Of a stretch of DNA of 64,000 nucleotides, positions 50,995-59,923 are shown piece after piece. Source of the DNA: Bauldia sp. (lineage in GTDB: Bacteria; Pseudomonadota; Alphaproteobacteria; Rhizobiales; Kaistiaceae); NCBI RefSeq assembly GCF_020442045.1, contig NZ_JAGRLA010000002.1, forward strand, positions 1-64,000, given 5' to 3'. Each line of letters begins with the position of its first letter. The first letter of the stretch is position 1. The notes beneath the pieces are model-generated. The model made no database searches. It saw nothing but the letters and a program-made list of their open reading frames with translations, and was not told where the DNA came from. The translations under genes were made by a program, and so were the position numbers.

Positions 50995-51984
50995 ATGAAC
51001 ACCCAAAAGGATATCGCCCGCGCCGCCGGGGTTTCACTGAAGACCGTCTCCCGCGTCATGAACGGCGAAGAGGGCGTGAAGCCAGCGACCCGCGAAAAAG
51101 TGCGCAGGCTGATGCGGGAGATGGGGTATCAGCCGAGCGTCGCGGCCCAACTCATGCGCACGAAGCAGAGCGATATCGTCGGCTTCATAGCCGATCGCGT
51201 GGCGACGTCGTTTTCCTCGATCGACCTGATCCGGGGCGCCCAGGACATGGCGTGGGAACTTGGTCGCCGCATGATGCTCCTGAGCACCCAAGGCACGGCA
51301 CGGGACGAATATCTTGCCGAGGCCGAGCTGGCGCAATTCCGGGCGGGCGCCGCCATATACGCAACGATCTCGCACCAGGCCGTCCGCCTCGATCCGGCTC
51401 CGCGGCGGCGAATCTTGCTGAATTGCTTCGATCCCGAGACGCCGTCGCTGGCGTTCGTGCCGGACGATTACCAGATGGCGCGTGACCTGACGCGGACGAT
51501 CTTCGAGCGTGGCTACCGCAGGCCCTTCTTCCTGAACCTTTCGGAAGACCACGTTGCGGCGAAACTCAGACGAGACGGCTTCATCGACGAGGCGCGCGCC
51601 TGCGGTCTGGAGGTCGCCGACCGTGTGCTCGAAGGAACGGTTGCGGTGGATGGGGGGCATCGCCAATGCGTCGACGATGTCCTGCCGCCGCTCCTGTCGG
51701 ACAAGGAGCGGCCGGATCTGGTTTTGTGCGGCCAGGATCAGATGGCGATGCAGGTCTATGCACAGCTCTGGCGCGCTGGTCTCGAGGTCGGGCGTGACGT
51801 GGGCGTCGCGAGTTTCGACAACCAGGAGCCGATTGCCGCGAACCTGACGCCGGGCCTTTCGACGATGGCATTGCCGTACTACGAAATGGGTCGACAGGCG
51901 ATGGTTGCGGCCTGCGCCGCAAGCGACGGCGCGCCCGAAATCGTGAGAATTCCCGGGACCTTGCAAGACCGGGCATCCTTCTAG
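50995..51984 (+). CDS. LacI-family repressor of the sugar ABC/GH32 operon
   Basis: A 329-aa protein: LacI helix-turn-helix at residues 3-50 (DIARAAGVSLKTVSRVMN), hinge helix at about 50-60 (SVAAQLMRTKQSDIVGF) and a ligand-sensing domain to the end. It precedes the ABC substrate-binding gene by 148 bp in the same direction. Operator-like palindromes lie before both its own gene and the ABC operon, so autoregulation and repression of sucrose- or fructan-type uptake are likely. The inducer is inferred from the GH32 enzyme. Confidence 0.9.
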   Translation: MNTQKDIARAAGVSLKTVSRVMNGEEGVKPATREKVRRLMREMGYQPSVAAQLMRTKQSDIVGFIADRVATSFSSIDLIRGAQDMAWELGRRMMLLSTQGTARDEYLAEAELAQFRAGAAIYATISHQAVRLDPAPRRRILLNCFDPETPSLAFVPDDYQMARDLTRTIFERGYRRPFFLNLSEDHVAAKLRRDGFIDEARACGLEVADRVLEGTVAVDGGHRQCVDDVLPPLLSDKERPDLVLCGQDQMAMQVYAQLWRAGLEVGRDVGVASFDNQEPIAANLTPGLSTMALPYYEMGRQAMVAACAASDGAPEIVRIPGTLQDRASF

Positions 51985-52018
51985 GAAGACGGCCGCCGGA
52001 ACACCAGTGACAGGAGTA

Positions 52019-52069
52019 TTGACAACGTGCGCCATTTTGGCCATGCTCAAAAATGTCTCACGTTGTCAT
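52019..52069 (+). promoter_or_regulatory. promoter with two operator-like sites for the sugar ABC operon
   Basis: A perfect -35 TTGACA lies at 52019-52024, with a weak -10 CATGCT at 52042-52047 (17-bp spacing). Two ACGT-centred sites bracket it: TTGACAACGTGCGCCA at 52019-52034 and TGTCTCACGTTGTCAT at 52054-52069, with centres 35 bp apart. The inner sequences TGACAACGTG and CACGTTGTCA form a perfect inverted repeat. A repressor bound here would block RNA polymerase. Confidence 0.5.
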
Positions 52070-52132
52070 TATGGCGAGAGATAGAAGTCCGTGGCTTGGG
52101 AGGGCCTCGGTAAACCAATCTGGGAGGTCACC

Positions 52133-53404
52133 ATGAAAGCTCTGTTCACCGCCGCAGCAGCGGTTTATGGACTCATGTCCGCCAGCGCCGTCTGCGCGCA
52201 GGACATCACTGCCTGGGTCATCGACGGAGATGCCGAGAAGGCATACTTCGTCCAACTCGAAGAAGCCTTCAACGCCAGCGACGCAGGCGTGACCGTCAAG
52301 CTCGTGCCGATCCCCGGCTACAACGACGCCATCAACGCGGCGACGCTTGCCGGCGATCTTCCCGACGTGATCATGATCGACGGCCCCAACATGGCTGCGA
52401 TGGCCTGGGCGGGGACGATCCAGCCCATCGGCGACCTGCTCGACGGCGCCGTCCTCGACGACCTTCTGCCGGCCGTCCGGGCCCAGGGCACCTATGGTCC
52501 CGACGAGGACTTCTATTTCGTCAGCCCCTATGACAGTTCCGTCCTTCTCTGGGGCAACCGGGCCATCCTCGAAAGCGCCGGCATCGAGATCCCGACCTCG
52601 ATCGAAGACGCATGGACCGCCGAGGAACTCGGCGACGTGCTGGCCAAGCTGAAGGAGCAGGACGGCATCGAATGGCCGCTCGATGTCAAGCTGAACTACG
52701 GCGCGGGCGAGTGGCTGACCTACGGTTTTTCTCCGTTCATCCAGTCCGCCGGAGGCGACATCATCGACCGAAAGACCTGGCACGCTGATGGCACGATAAA
52801 CTCCGAGTCCAATGTCGCGGTGCTGCAGACCCTGCAGGACTGGGTCAACGCCGGCTATGTCGTTCCGGCCTCGGCGGGCGACAACAAATTCTACGGCGAG
52901 AAGACAGCCGCGCTTTCCTGGGTCGGCAACTGGATGTGGGGCGCGCACAAGGAAGGGCTCGGCGACGACCTCGTGCTGATCCCGGCACCCTCGTTCGGCG
53001 AGGCCGGTCCTGTCTCGCCAAACGGCGGTTGGGGCTGGGCTGTGCCCGCTTCGACGGAGAACCTCGACGCAGTGGGCAAGTTCCTCAACTTCGCAATGTC
53101 GACCGACCAGGTCGCAAAATACGCCGACATGACGGGCTATATCCCGGCCCGGGCTTCCGCCGTACCGCTTTCGGCGCGGTATGGCGAGGGCGGCGAGGGT
53201 GAGCTGTTCGCCAAGCAGGCCGCCTGCTGCGCCATCGTGCGTCCAGTTCACCCGGCCTATCCGGTGATCACGGCCGCTTTCGCCGGGGCGATCGACAACA
53301 TCATGACCGGTACGGCTGACGTGAAGGCGGAGCTCGACAAGGCCGCCGAGACCATCGACGAGGATATCGAGGACAACGCAGGCTATCCGCCCTTCGACCA
53401 GTGA
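52133..53404 (+). CDS. ABC transporter sugar-binding protein (CUT1 family)
   Basis: A 423-aa secreted solute-binding protein, family 1. The signal peptide ends near Ala22 (SAVCA-QDITAWV). Recognisable motifs are DLPDVIMIDGPNMA and SPYDSSVLLWGNRAIL in the N-lobe, then NGGWGWAVPASTENLDAV and YADMTGYIPARASAV near the C-terminus. I chose the ATG at 52133 because GGGAGGTCACC lies upstream; an earlier in-frame ATG adds 14 residues before the signal peptide. The GH32 gene downstream points to sucrose or fructo-oligosaccharide as ligand. Confidence 0.92.
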   Translation: MKALFTAAAAVYGLMSASAVCAQDITAWVIDGDAEKAYFVQLEEAFNASDAGVTVKLVPIPGYNDAINAATLAGDLPDVIMIDGPNMAAMAWAGTIQPIGDLLDGAVLDDLLPAVRAQGTYGPDEDFYFVSPYDSSVLLWGNRAILESAGIEIPTSIEDAWTAEELGDVLAKLKEQDGIEWPLDVKLNYGAGEWLTYGFSPFIQSAGGDIIDRKTWHADGTINSESNVAVLQTLQDWVNAGYVVPASAGDNKFYGEKTAALSWVGNWMWGAHKEGLGDDLVLIPAPSFGEAGPVSPNGGWGWAVPASTENLDAVGKFLNFAMSTDQVAKYADMTGYIPARASAVPLSARYGEGGEGELFAKQAACCAIVRPVHPAYPVITAAFAGAIDNIMTGTADVKAELDKAAETIDEDIEDNAGYPPFDQ

Positions 53405-53413
53405 TCCTCCCTG

Positions 53414-53444
53414 TCCCCGGTAGCGGCCCGTCCGCTGCCGGGGA
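53414..53444 (+). other. strong intercistronic stem-loop after the substrate-binding protein gene
   Basis: Bases 53414-53426 (tccccggtagcgg) pair with 53432-53444 (ccgctgccgggga) over 13 pairs with one G-U, around the loop cccgt. It lies 10 bp after the stop and about 39 bp before the first permease start. The sequence after it (tccttt) is only mildly T-rich. It may protect the binding-protein mRNA or cause partial termination. Confidence 0.7.
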
Positions 53445-53482
53445 TCCTTTCAGATCACGAACCGTCACGCAGGAGAGCGCAC

Positions 53483-54370
53483 ATGAGCCTCAAATCCAAA
53501 TCGCGCCGTCAGCAATGGCTCATGCTGAGCCCCGCAATCCTCGGCCTGTCCCTGATCGTCATCCTGCCCTTCTTCCTGTCAATCTGGTTTTCCTTCACCG
53601 ACCAGCGGCTTGTCCCCCGTCCGATCCCGACTCAGGTCGTTGGCTTCCGGAACTACGAACGCATCCTCACGGATGATGAATTCTGGCAGGCGGTCGGGAA
53701 CACCGTGCTCTTCGCCGTCCTCGTCGTGCCGTTCCAGCTGGCGATTTCGCTGGGCGCGGCGATGATCCTCAACTCGAAGCTGCGCCTCCGGGCCGCGCTC
53801 CGAACCGTCGCCATCTTGCCGTTGCTGCTTCCAATGACGGTGATCGTCGCGATCTGGGCGGTGCTGTACCGTATCCCCAACGGTCCCTTCAACGCGGTCT
53901 TCCAGCTTTTCGCGGGCAGCGGGAACTACGTCGATTGGCTCGGCTCGTCCTCGACGGCGATGGTCGCCATCGTGGTCCTGTCCGCCTGGGCGACCTTCCC
54001 GTACCAGATGCTGATCTACCTCGCCGGCCTTCAGGACATCGCCGAGGAGCTCTACGAGGCAGCTCGGATCGACGGCGCCACGCGCTGGCAGCAGTTCTGG
54101 AACGTCACCTGGCCGGGCCTTCGCAACGTCAACATCTTCCTTCTGATCATCACCACCATCGGTGCGCTCAAGCTCTTCACCCAGATCGCGATCCTGACGC
54201 GCGGCGGTCCCAATGGATCGACCACGACGATCATCTACTACCTCTTCAAGGAGGGGTATCAGACGCAGAAGGTCGGGTTCGCCTCGGCGGTCGCAGTGAT
54301 GTTCTTCCTTGCCGTCACCGCCATCGCGCTGCTGCAGCGGAAGATCTTCAAGAACGAAGAGGAGACCTGA
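53483..54370 (+). CDS. ABC transporter permease 1 (MalF/UgpA-like)
   Basis: A 295-aa inner-membrane permease with six predicted helices, the first at about 14-36 (LSPAILGLSLIVILPFFLS). The EAA loop is visible as LYEAARIDGATRWQQFWNVT, which docks on the ATPase. The C-terminus ends in basic residues (QRKIFKNEEET). Part of a CUT1 carbohydrate importer; the second permease starts two bases after its stop. GGAGAGC precedes the ATG. Confidence 0.95.
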   Translation: MSLKSKSRRQQWLMLSPAILGLSLIVILPFFLSIWFSFTDQRLVPRPIPTQVVGFRNYERILTDDEFWQAVGNTVLFAVLVVPFQLAISLGAAMILNSKLRLRAALRTVAILPLLLPMTVIVAIWAVLYRIPNGPFNAVFQLFAGSGNYVDWLGSSSTAMVAIVVLSAWATFPYQMLIYLAGLQDIAEELYEAARIDGATRWQQFWNVTWPGLRNVNIFLLIITTIGALKLFTQIAILTRGGPNGSTTTIIYYLFKEGYQTQKVGFASAVAVMFFLAVTAIALLQRKIFKNEEET

Positions 54371-54372
54371 GT

Positions 54373-55221
54373 ATGGCGACCCTGTCATCGACCCGTCCGT
54401 CGCGCTTCACGATGCTTTCGGCCGGTATCCTCTTCGTCGGCGTCGTGGCGCCGCTGATGATGGCGATCACCATCAGCCTGAACCCCGACGAACAGCGCAT
54501 CCTCGTCGACATGGGCACCTGGCGCGCGTTCATCCCAACCGTGATCTCCGGCCAGAACTACGTCGAGGTCTGGACCGACCCGGTCCATCCGTTCCTGCGG
54601 TACCTGTTCAACACGACCTTCATAACGCTGACCACGCTGATCCTGTCGATCCTGATCAACTCGATGGCGGCCTTCGTGCTGGCGCAGGGCACGGTCGGAG
54701 GACGCAAGCTCCTGATCGCGATCATCCTGGCCACGCTCGTCGTCCCGGCGGAAAGTCTCGTCCTGCCGCAGCTCATAATGGCATCACGGGCCGGAATCAT
54801 CGACAGCTACGAAGTGCAGATCCTGCCCGGCGTCGCGAATGCCATGGCGATCTTCCTGTTCTACCAGTTCTTCTCGCGCCTGCCGCGCGACCTGATCGAG
54901 GCGGCGCGGGTGGACGGGTTCAGCTTCTTCCAGATCTATCGCCACATCGCGATGCCGCTGTCGAAGCCCGTCGTCTCGGCCATCGCGGTCCTGCAATTCC
55001 TGGAAATCTGGAACAGCTATCTCTGGCCGGTCATGGTTACCCGTGGCCCCGAGGTCCGGCCGCTCTCGGTTGCCATGTCCGCTTACTTCGGCACCAACCA
55101 GGCCGCCTGGGGCAACATCATGGCCTTCGCCGTGTCGATGGCGATACCGGTGATCCTGTTCTTCCTGCTCCTGCAGAAACAGTTCATTGCCAGCGTCGTC
55201 AGCTCCGGCGTCAAGGGGTGA
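54373..55221 (+). CDS. ABC transporter permease 2 (MalG/UgpE-like)
   Basis: A 282-aa permease with six helices and the EAA loop LIEAARVDGFSFFQIYRHIA followed by PLSKPVVSAIAVLQF. The ATG at 54373 comes two bases after the stop of the first permease; the frame is open upstream only as a shadow within that gene. It forms the heterodimeric channel with permease 1. The GH32 gene starts immediately after. Confidence 0.95.
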   Translation: MATLSSTRPSRFTMLSAGILFVGVVAPLMMAITISLNPDEQRILVDMGTWRAFIPTVISGQNYVEVWTDPVHPFLRYLFNTTFITLTTLILSILINSMAAFVLAQGTVGGRKLLIAIILATLVVPAESLVLPQLIMASRAGIIDSYEVQILPGVANAMAIFLFYQFFSRLPRDLIEAARVDGFSFFQIYRHIAMPLSKPVVSAIAVLQFLEIWNSYLWPVMVTRGPEVRPLSVAMSAYFGTNQAAWGNIMAFAVSMAIPVILFFLLLQKQFIASVVSSGVKG

Positions 55222-55222
55222 G

Positions 55223-56548
55223 ATGATGACCGACGAGCCGTTCCGACCCAGTCTTCATCTGACCCCGCCAAAGGGTTGGATGAACGACCCCAACGGGCTG
55301 ATCAAGATCGGTGACATCTGGCATGTCTTCTACCAGCACGACCCGGGCAGCACGCTCCACGACCGGATGCACTGGGGCCGCGCCTCGACGCGCGACTTTG
55401 TGAGCTGGGTCCACCATCCCGACGCGCTTGCTCCCGAGGGCGAGTGGATGTGTTATTCCGGCTCGGCCGTCGCCACGGATGACGGCGTGAAGCTCCTCTT
55501 TACCGAGCACAAGCCGCTTCCGTCCGGAGGGGAGTGCCAGCGCCAGTCCCTGGTGCACGCCGACCTCGACGCCGGAACGTTCCGCCGCGACCCGGCCAAC
55601 CCTGTCTTGACCAGCCACGGGGCGGGCGTGTTCCGGGATCCGAAGGTCATTCGGCACGAAAGCTCGGGGCGCTGGATCATGCTGATAACCACCGGGCAGG
55701 AGATCGCGTTCTATTCGTCCCAGGATCTCGTCGCCTGGGAGTTCGAAAGCGTATTCGGTGCGAATGACGGGTTTCACACCGACGCGCCCTGGGAGTGCCC
55801 CGATCTTTTCGAACTCGCGACCCCGGAGGGTGAAACCGCCTGGGTCCTTTCCGTCGGTGTTGCCGGCGGCGTGCCGGGAGGGGGGACCGGGACACAGTAT
55901 TTCGTCGGCGATTTCGATGGCCGGAGGTTCATCAATCGAAACGCGCCCGACCAGGTCCTCTGGGCCGATTGGGGTCGCGACTTCTACGCCGCCCAGAGTT
56001 TCTTCCGCTCGGACGGCGGCACGCCCGTCTGGCTCGCCTGGGCGTCGAACTGGCGCTACGCGCGCCAAACGCCAACCGTGGCGTTTCGCGGAGCACTGAC
56101 GCACCCGCGGGAGCTTTCCCTGAGGCAAACGCCAGGCGGCCTGAGGCTGATCCAGCGCCTTCCCGAGACCGTCCGGAGGTCGCTGCCTCTGGCCTCCGAA
56201 GCAGGGCCCGGCGGCGTTGCCGCCTACCGCGAAGAGTTCACGCTCGCCCCCGGCGAAGTCCTCCGGCTCTTCGGCGAAGACACTCCGCAGCTTCGCCGCT
56301 CGGAAGATGGTCGCTCCCTGATGGTCACCCGCTACGGTGCCTGGGCCGAGACCGCGGCACCCGCCTTCGCCGGCAGCTATCAGCTGCCCATCTCCGACGG
56401 ACCGCTCAGGGGTGAGGTCTACGTCGATCACGGCATCGTCGAGATTGCACTCGACGACGGAGCGACCTGGATCACTGAAGTGCATTACCCTGACGCCCTG
56501 ACCGTGGCGCCGGAAGTCTGCCGCTGGTCCCCGCAGGAGGCAGCCTGA
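55223..56548 (+). CDS. GH32 fructosidase (sucrose/fructan hydrolase), cytoplasmic
   Basis: A 441-aa glycoside hydrolase family 32 enzyme. All three catalytic motifs are seen: WMNDPNG with the nucleophile Asp22, FRDPKVI (transition-state Asp) and WECPDLF (acid/base Glu). The N-terminal five-bladed propeller is followed by a beta-sandwich domain (about 325-441). There is no signal peptide, so substrate is cleaved after import. The ATG at 55223 is one base after the permease stop, and a second ATG at 55226 is equally possible. Sucrose, sucrose 6-phosphate and short fructans cannot be told apart here. Confidence 0.92.
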   Translation: MMTDEPFRPSLHLTPPKGWMNDPNGLIKIGDIWHVFYQHDPGSTLHDRMHWGRASTRDFVSWVHHPDALAPEGEWMCYSGSAVATDDGVKLLFTEHKPLPSGGECQRQSLVHADLDAGTFRRDPANPVLTSHGAGVFRDPKVIRHESSGRWIMLITTGQEIAFYSSQDLVAWEFESVFGANDGFHTDAPWECPDLFELATPEGETAWVLSVGVAGGVPGGGTGTQYFVGDFDGRRFINRNAPDQVLWADWGRDFYAAQSFFRSDGGTPVWLAWASNWRYARQTPTVAFRGALTHPRELSLRQTPGGLRLIQRLPETVRRSLPLASEAGPGGVAAYREEFTLAPGEVLRLFGEDTPQLRRSEDGRSLMVTRYGAWAETAAPAFAGSYQLPISDGPLRGEVYVDHGIVEIALDDGATWITEVHYPDALTVAPEVCRWSPQEAA

Positions 56549-56590
56549 TGCCTTGCACGGCCGGCAAGAAACCCTGTCTGGGAGGATAAG

Positions 56591-57595
56591 ATGTCCGAAG
56601 TCATCCTGAAAAACGTCCGCAAAGCCTACAGCGCGGTCGAGGTCATTCCCAATATCAATCTCACGATCCCCGACGGGTCGTTCACCGTGCTCGTCGGACC
56701 ATCCGGTTGCGGCAAGTCAACGCTCCTGCGGATGATCGCGGGCCTCGAAGAGGTCTCCGACGGCCAGATCCTGATCGGCGGCCAGGACGTGACCGGCGCC
56801 GAACCGTCGGAGCGCGGTATCGCGATGGTGTTCCAGTCCTACGCGCTCTATCCGCATATGACGGTCGCCGACAACATCGGCTTCGGGCTGAAGCTCGCCA
56901 AGATGCCGCAGGATGAGCGCGAACAGCGGGTTCGCGAAGCGGCGGACATCCTGCAACTGACGCAGCTTCTCGACCGGAAGCCCAAGCAGCTTTCAGGCGG
57001 CCAGCGGCAGCGCGTCGCCATCGGCCGCGCGATCGTCCGGAAGCCCAAGGTGTTCCTGTTCGACGAGCCTCTGTCCAACCTCGACGCCGCGCTCCGGGGC
57101 CAGATGCGTGTCGAGCTCTCGGAATTGCATGATCGGCTTGGCGCCACGATGGTCTACGTCACGCACGACCAGGTCGAAGCAATGACCATGGCCGATCAGA
57201 TCGTTACCCTGTCGAAGGGGATCATCGAGCAGGTCGGCTCTCCGATGAGCCTCTACGAGACGCCTCGAACGCCGTTCGTGGCTGGCTTCATCGGCTCGCC
57301 CAAGATGAACCTCTTCAGCGGCGAGGCAGTCGGCGAACCCGGAATCGACACGTTCGGCGTCAGGCCGGAACATATCGACATAACGACGGGCGATGACGGC
57401 AGGTGGCGCGGCAAGATCCGGCACTCGGAACTGCTCGGGGCAGAAACGATTTCCCACGTCGAGGTCGCCGGGCTGGGCACCGTTGTCGTCAGGAGCGAAG
57501 GCGCCGTGCGCCACACGCCGGGGACCGAAGTCTCACTCGCGATACGCGATGGTGCCGAGCATCGCTTCTCGGCTGGTGAACGTTTGGCAACCTAG
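56591..57595 (+). CDS. ABC transporter ATPase (MalK/UgpC-like)
   Basis: A 334-aa ATPase: Walker [10 protein letters not shown] at residues 36-44, Q-loop around [12 protein letters not shown], signature [12 protein letters not shown], Walker [13 protein letters not shown] and the switch histidine in [14 protein letters not shown]-terminal OB-fold regulatory domain (about 240-334) contains the [12 protein letters not shown] motif. It energises the CUT1 importer encoded just upstream. GGGAGGATAAG is its ribosome binding site. It is the last gene of the operon; I see no clear terminator. Confidence 0.96.
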   Translation: MSEVILKNVRKAYSAVEVIPNINLTIPDGSFTVLVGPSGCGKSTLLRMIAGLEEVSDGQILIGGQDVTGAEPSERGIAMVFQSYALYPHMTVADNIGFGLKLAKMPQDEREQRVREAADILQLTQLLDRKPKQLSGGQRQRVAIGRAIVRKPKVFLFDEPLSNLDAALRGQMRVELSELHDRLGATMVYVTHDQVEAMTMADQIVTLSKGIIEQVGSPMSLYETPRTPFVAGFIGSPKMNLFSGEAVGEPGIDTFGVRPEHIDITTGDDGRWRGKIRHSELLGAETISHVEVAGLGTVVVRSEGAVRHTPGTEVSLAIRDGAEHRFSAGERLAT

Positions 57596-58009
57596 CCCGG
57601 TCTTGGCACTTGCGGACGGTGTCGCGCAGGCGCCGGAAGCGATCCTCCGGCGGTTGTTCGGCATATTCGTGGTGGGCTGACTGTGCCCGCGGCGTCCGTC
57701 GAGGCGGCGCGCTTATCGACGGGTCCGCCCGGATGCCGCGCGCCGCTTGATCCCGCGGGCCCGAGTCGGGTCCTGGTTGCCGCTCGATCTGGATCTGGGT
57801 GCGGCTTCAACCGCGCCGGGGCCGTTCTTCGCATTGGCCGAGCCAGGCAATGGTCGTTGACCCGCGCTTGAAGGTCTCGTTCCCTCGCAGGGCGATCCTG
57901 GCGCCGCGCCTTATGACAATCCGCGCGCGCCATGCTACGACCCGTCCTTGCGCGATGCTTTGCTAGGGTGCCCATCGCGGCGCACCATTGCCTTCAGCGG
58001 TACCAAGTA
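57596..58009. other. 414-bp region without a supported gene
   Basis: Open frames here are short and arginine/proline-rich, as is common by chance in high-GC DNA. No transposon end, tRNA or clear terminator was found. It separates the sugar operon from dusA and may contain the dusA promoter. If dusA starts at the ATG at 57932, the last 78 bases are coding. Confidence 0.4.
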
Positions 58010-59059
58010 TTGAAAAGTGAGAGAAAATCGCGGATTGGCGTATCCCGGCGTTTCGCCGTCGCGCCGATGATGGACTGGACCGACCGTCATTGTCGGTTCT
58101 TCCATCGCCGCCTGACCCGATGCGCCATGCTCTATACGGAGATGGTGGTCGCCGACGCGGTTCTCCATGGCGATGGGGAGCGCCTGCTGGGATTTTCGCG
58201 GCAGGAGCATCCGATCGCCATCCAGCTCGGCGGGTCGGATCCGGCGAAGCTCGCCGAGGCGGCGCGCATCGCCGAGGATCGCGGCTATGACGAGATCAAT
58301 CTCAATGTCGGATGCCCGTCCGATCGGGTGCGGTCGGGAACCTTCGGCGCCTGCCTGATGCTGACGCCCGGCCTGGTCGCCGATTGCGTGGCGGCGATGA
58401 AATCCGCGGTCGATGTCCCGGTGACGGTCAAATGCCGGCTCGGCGTCGACGACCAGGACACCGGCCCGGCGCTCGACGCACTCGCCGACGCCGTGGTGGC
58501 GGCCGGCTGCGACGGGCTGTGGGTCCATGCCCGCAAGGCATGGCTCTCGGGGCTGAGCCCGAAGGAGAACCGCGAGGTTCCGCCGCTCGACTATGGCCGG
58601 GTCCATGCCCTGAAGCGGCGCCTGCCCGACGTCTTCGTCGGTATCAATGGCGGCATCCCTTCGCTCGATGAGGCCTCCCGCCAGCTCGACCATGTCGATG
58701 GCGTGATGCTCGGCCGCGCCGCCTATCATACCCCGGCTATCCTGCTCGATGTCGACCGGCGCTTCTTTGGCATCGACGCGCCGCAGGATGTCCGGGCCGC
58801 CGCCCTGGCGATGGTTCCCTATGTCGAGAAGGAGCTGGCACGTGGCGCCCGCCTGTCCCAGACCGCCCGGCACATGCTGGGCCTGTTTCACGGGCGTCCC
58901 GGCGCGCGCCAGTGGCGGCGCATCCTCTCCGTCGAAGGCGCACGTCCCGACGCGGGCGTGGAGGTGCTGTTCGAGGCGCTTGCCGCGGTCGAGGCCGGCG
59001 GGCTGGACATTCTCGGGCAAACGTCCGAAACAGGCCTGATCGACCTCCAGCCCGCCTGA
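58010..59059 (+). CDS. dusA: tRNA-dihydrouridine synthase DusA
   Basis: A 349-aa flavoenzyme that reduces U20/U20a in tRNA. Motifs: RFAVAPMMDWTDRHCRFFHR (FMN-binding start), YDEINLNVGCPSDRV, the catalytic cysteine in GTFGACLM, TVKCRLGVDD, and VHARKAWLSGLSPKENR, which is DusA-specific. The start is uncertain: I used the TTG at 58010, 12-15 residues before the conserved core; an ATG at 57932 and a GTG at 57968 are in frame. No Shine-Dalgarno sequence decides. The stop is followed by the TauE gene after 33 bases. Confidence 0.92.
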   Translation: MKSERKSRIGVSRRFAVAPMMDWTDRHCRFFHRRLTRCAMLYTEMVVADAVLHGDGERLLGFSRQEHPIAIQLGGSDPAKLAEAARIAEDRGYDEINLNVGCPSDRVRSGTFGACLMLTPGLVADCVAAMKSAVDVPVTVKCRLGVDDQDTGPALDALADAVVAAGCDGLWVHARKAWLSGLSPKENREVPPLDYGRVHALKRRLPDVFVGINGGIPSLDEASRQLDHVDGVMLGRAAYHTPAILLDVDRRFFGIDAPQDVRAAALAMVPYVEKELARGARLSQTARHMLGLFHGRPGARQWRRILSVEGARPDAGVEVLFEALAAVEAGGLDILGQTSETGLIDLQPA

Positions 59060-59092
59060 CCGGCGGCGTTCTTCGCACTTTCGGGGGGGCGC

Positions 59093-59920
59093 ATGCAGAT
59101 CACCGCCACGTCGGCCGAGCTGATCCAGCTCGGCATCGCGCTTCTATTGGCCGGGGCGCTGTCAGGCCTCCTCGCGGGTATCTTCGGGATCGGCGGCGGA
59201 GCGGTCATCGTTCCGGTGCTCTACCAGGCACTCGTCTACCTCGGCGTCGATGAGTCGGTGCGGATGCATGTTGCCGTCGGTACGTCGCTGGCGATCATCG
59301 TTCCGACTTCCCTGCGATCCTTCTTCGCGCACAAGCGCCGTGGCGCGGTCGACATGGCTCTCTTCCGGAGTTTCCTGATCCCGGTTCCCCTGGGGGTGAT
59401 CGTCGCCTCGATCGTCGCGGCGTCGATATCGGGCGCCGCGCTGAGAGGCATTTTCGCCGCGATCGCGCTTGCCGTTGCGCTGAAGCTGATCCTGCAGAGG
59501 CAAGGCTGGCAGTTGGGGCAGGACATCCCGGGCAACCCGTCGCGCGCGATCATCGGCGGGCTGATCGGCTTCTTCTCGACACTGATGGGGATCGGCGGCG
59601 GGATCATCACCAACACCTACATGACCCTCTTCGGCCGTCCGATCCATCAGGCGGTCGCGACGTCGTCGGGGGTCGGGGTGCTGATCTCGATACCGGGGGT
59701 GATCGGCTACGTCTGGGCGGGCTGGGGCAATCCGCTGCTGCCGCCATTCTCGCTGGGTTTCGTCAATCTCATCGGCGTGCTGGTGGTCATCCCGGCCAGC
59801 GTCCTGATCGCTCCGCTGGGCGTCCGGATTGCCCATGTGCTGACCCGCCGGCAGCTCGAACTGGGTTTCGGAATATTCCTGGTCGTCGTCGCGATCCGGT
59901 TCGCGGTGTCGCTGCTGTGA
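59093..59920 (+). CDS. TauE/SafE-family membrane permease
   Basis: A 275-aa protein with about eight membrane helices arranged as two related halves, each with the family's G-I-G-G-G motif: GIFGIGGGAVIVPVLYQAL in the first half and LMGIGGGIITNTYM in the second, together with HVAVGTSLAIIVPTSLRSF. TauE/SafE proteins export sulfonates, sulfite or related anions; the substrate here is unknown. It converges with the aspartyl protease gene, three bases apart. Confidence 0.92.
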   Translation: MQITATSAELIQLGIALLLAGALSGLLAGIFGIGGGAVIVPVLYQALVYLGVDESVRMHVAVGTSLAIIVPTSLRSFFAHKRRGAVDMALFRSFLIPVPLGVIVASIVAASISGAALRGIFAAIALAVALKLILQRQGWQLGQDIPGNPSRAIIGGLIGFFSTLMGIGGGIITNTYMTLFGRPIHQAVATSSGVGVLISIPGVIGYVWAGWGNPLLPPFSLGFVNLIGVLVVIPASVLIAPLGVRIAHVLTRRQLELGFGIFLVVVAIRFAVSLL

Positions 59921-59923
59921 CCC

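Noticed and set aside
57683-57871. 62-codon open frame between the sugar operon and dusA
   Set aside because: Low-complexity Ala/Arg/Gly-rich translation without a ribosome binding site or homology that I can recognise.
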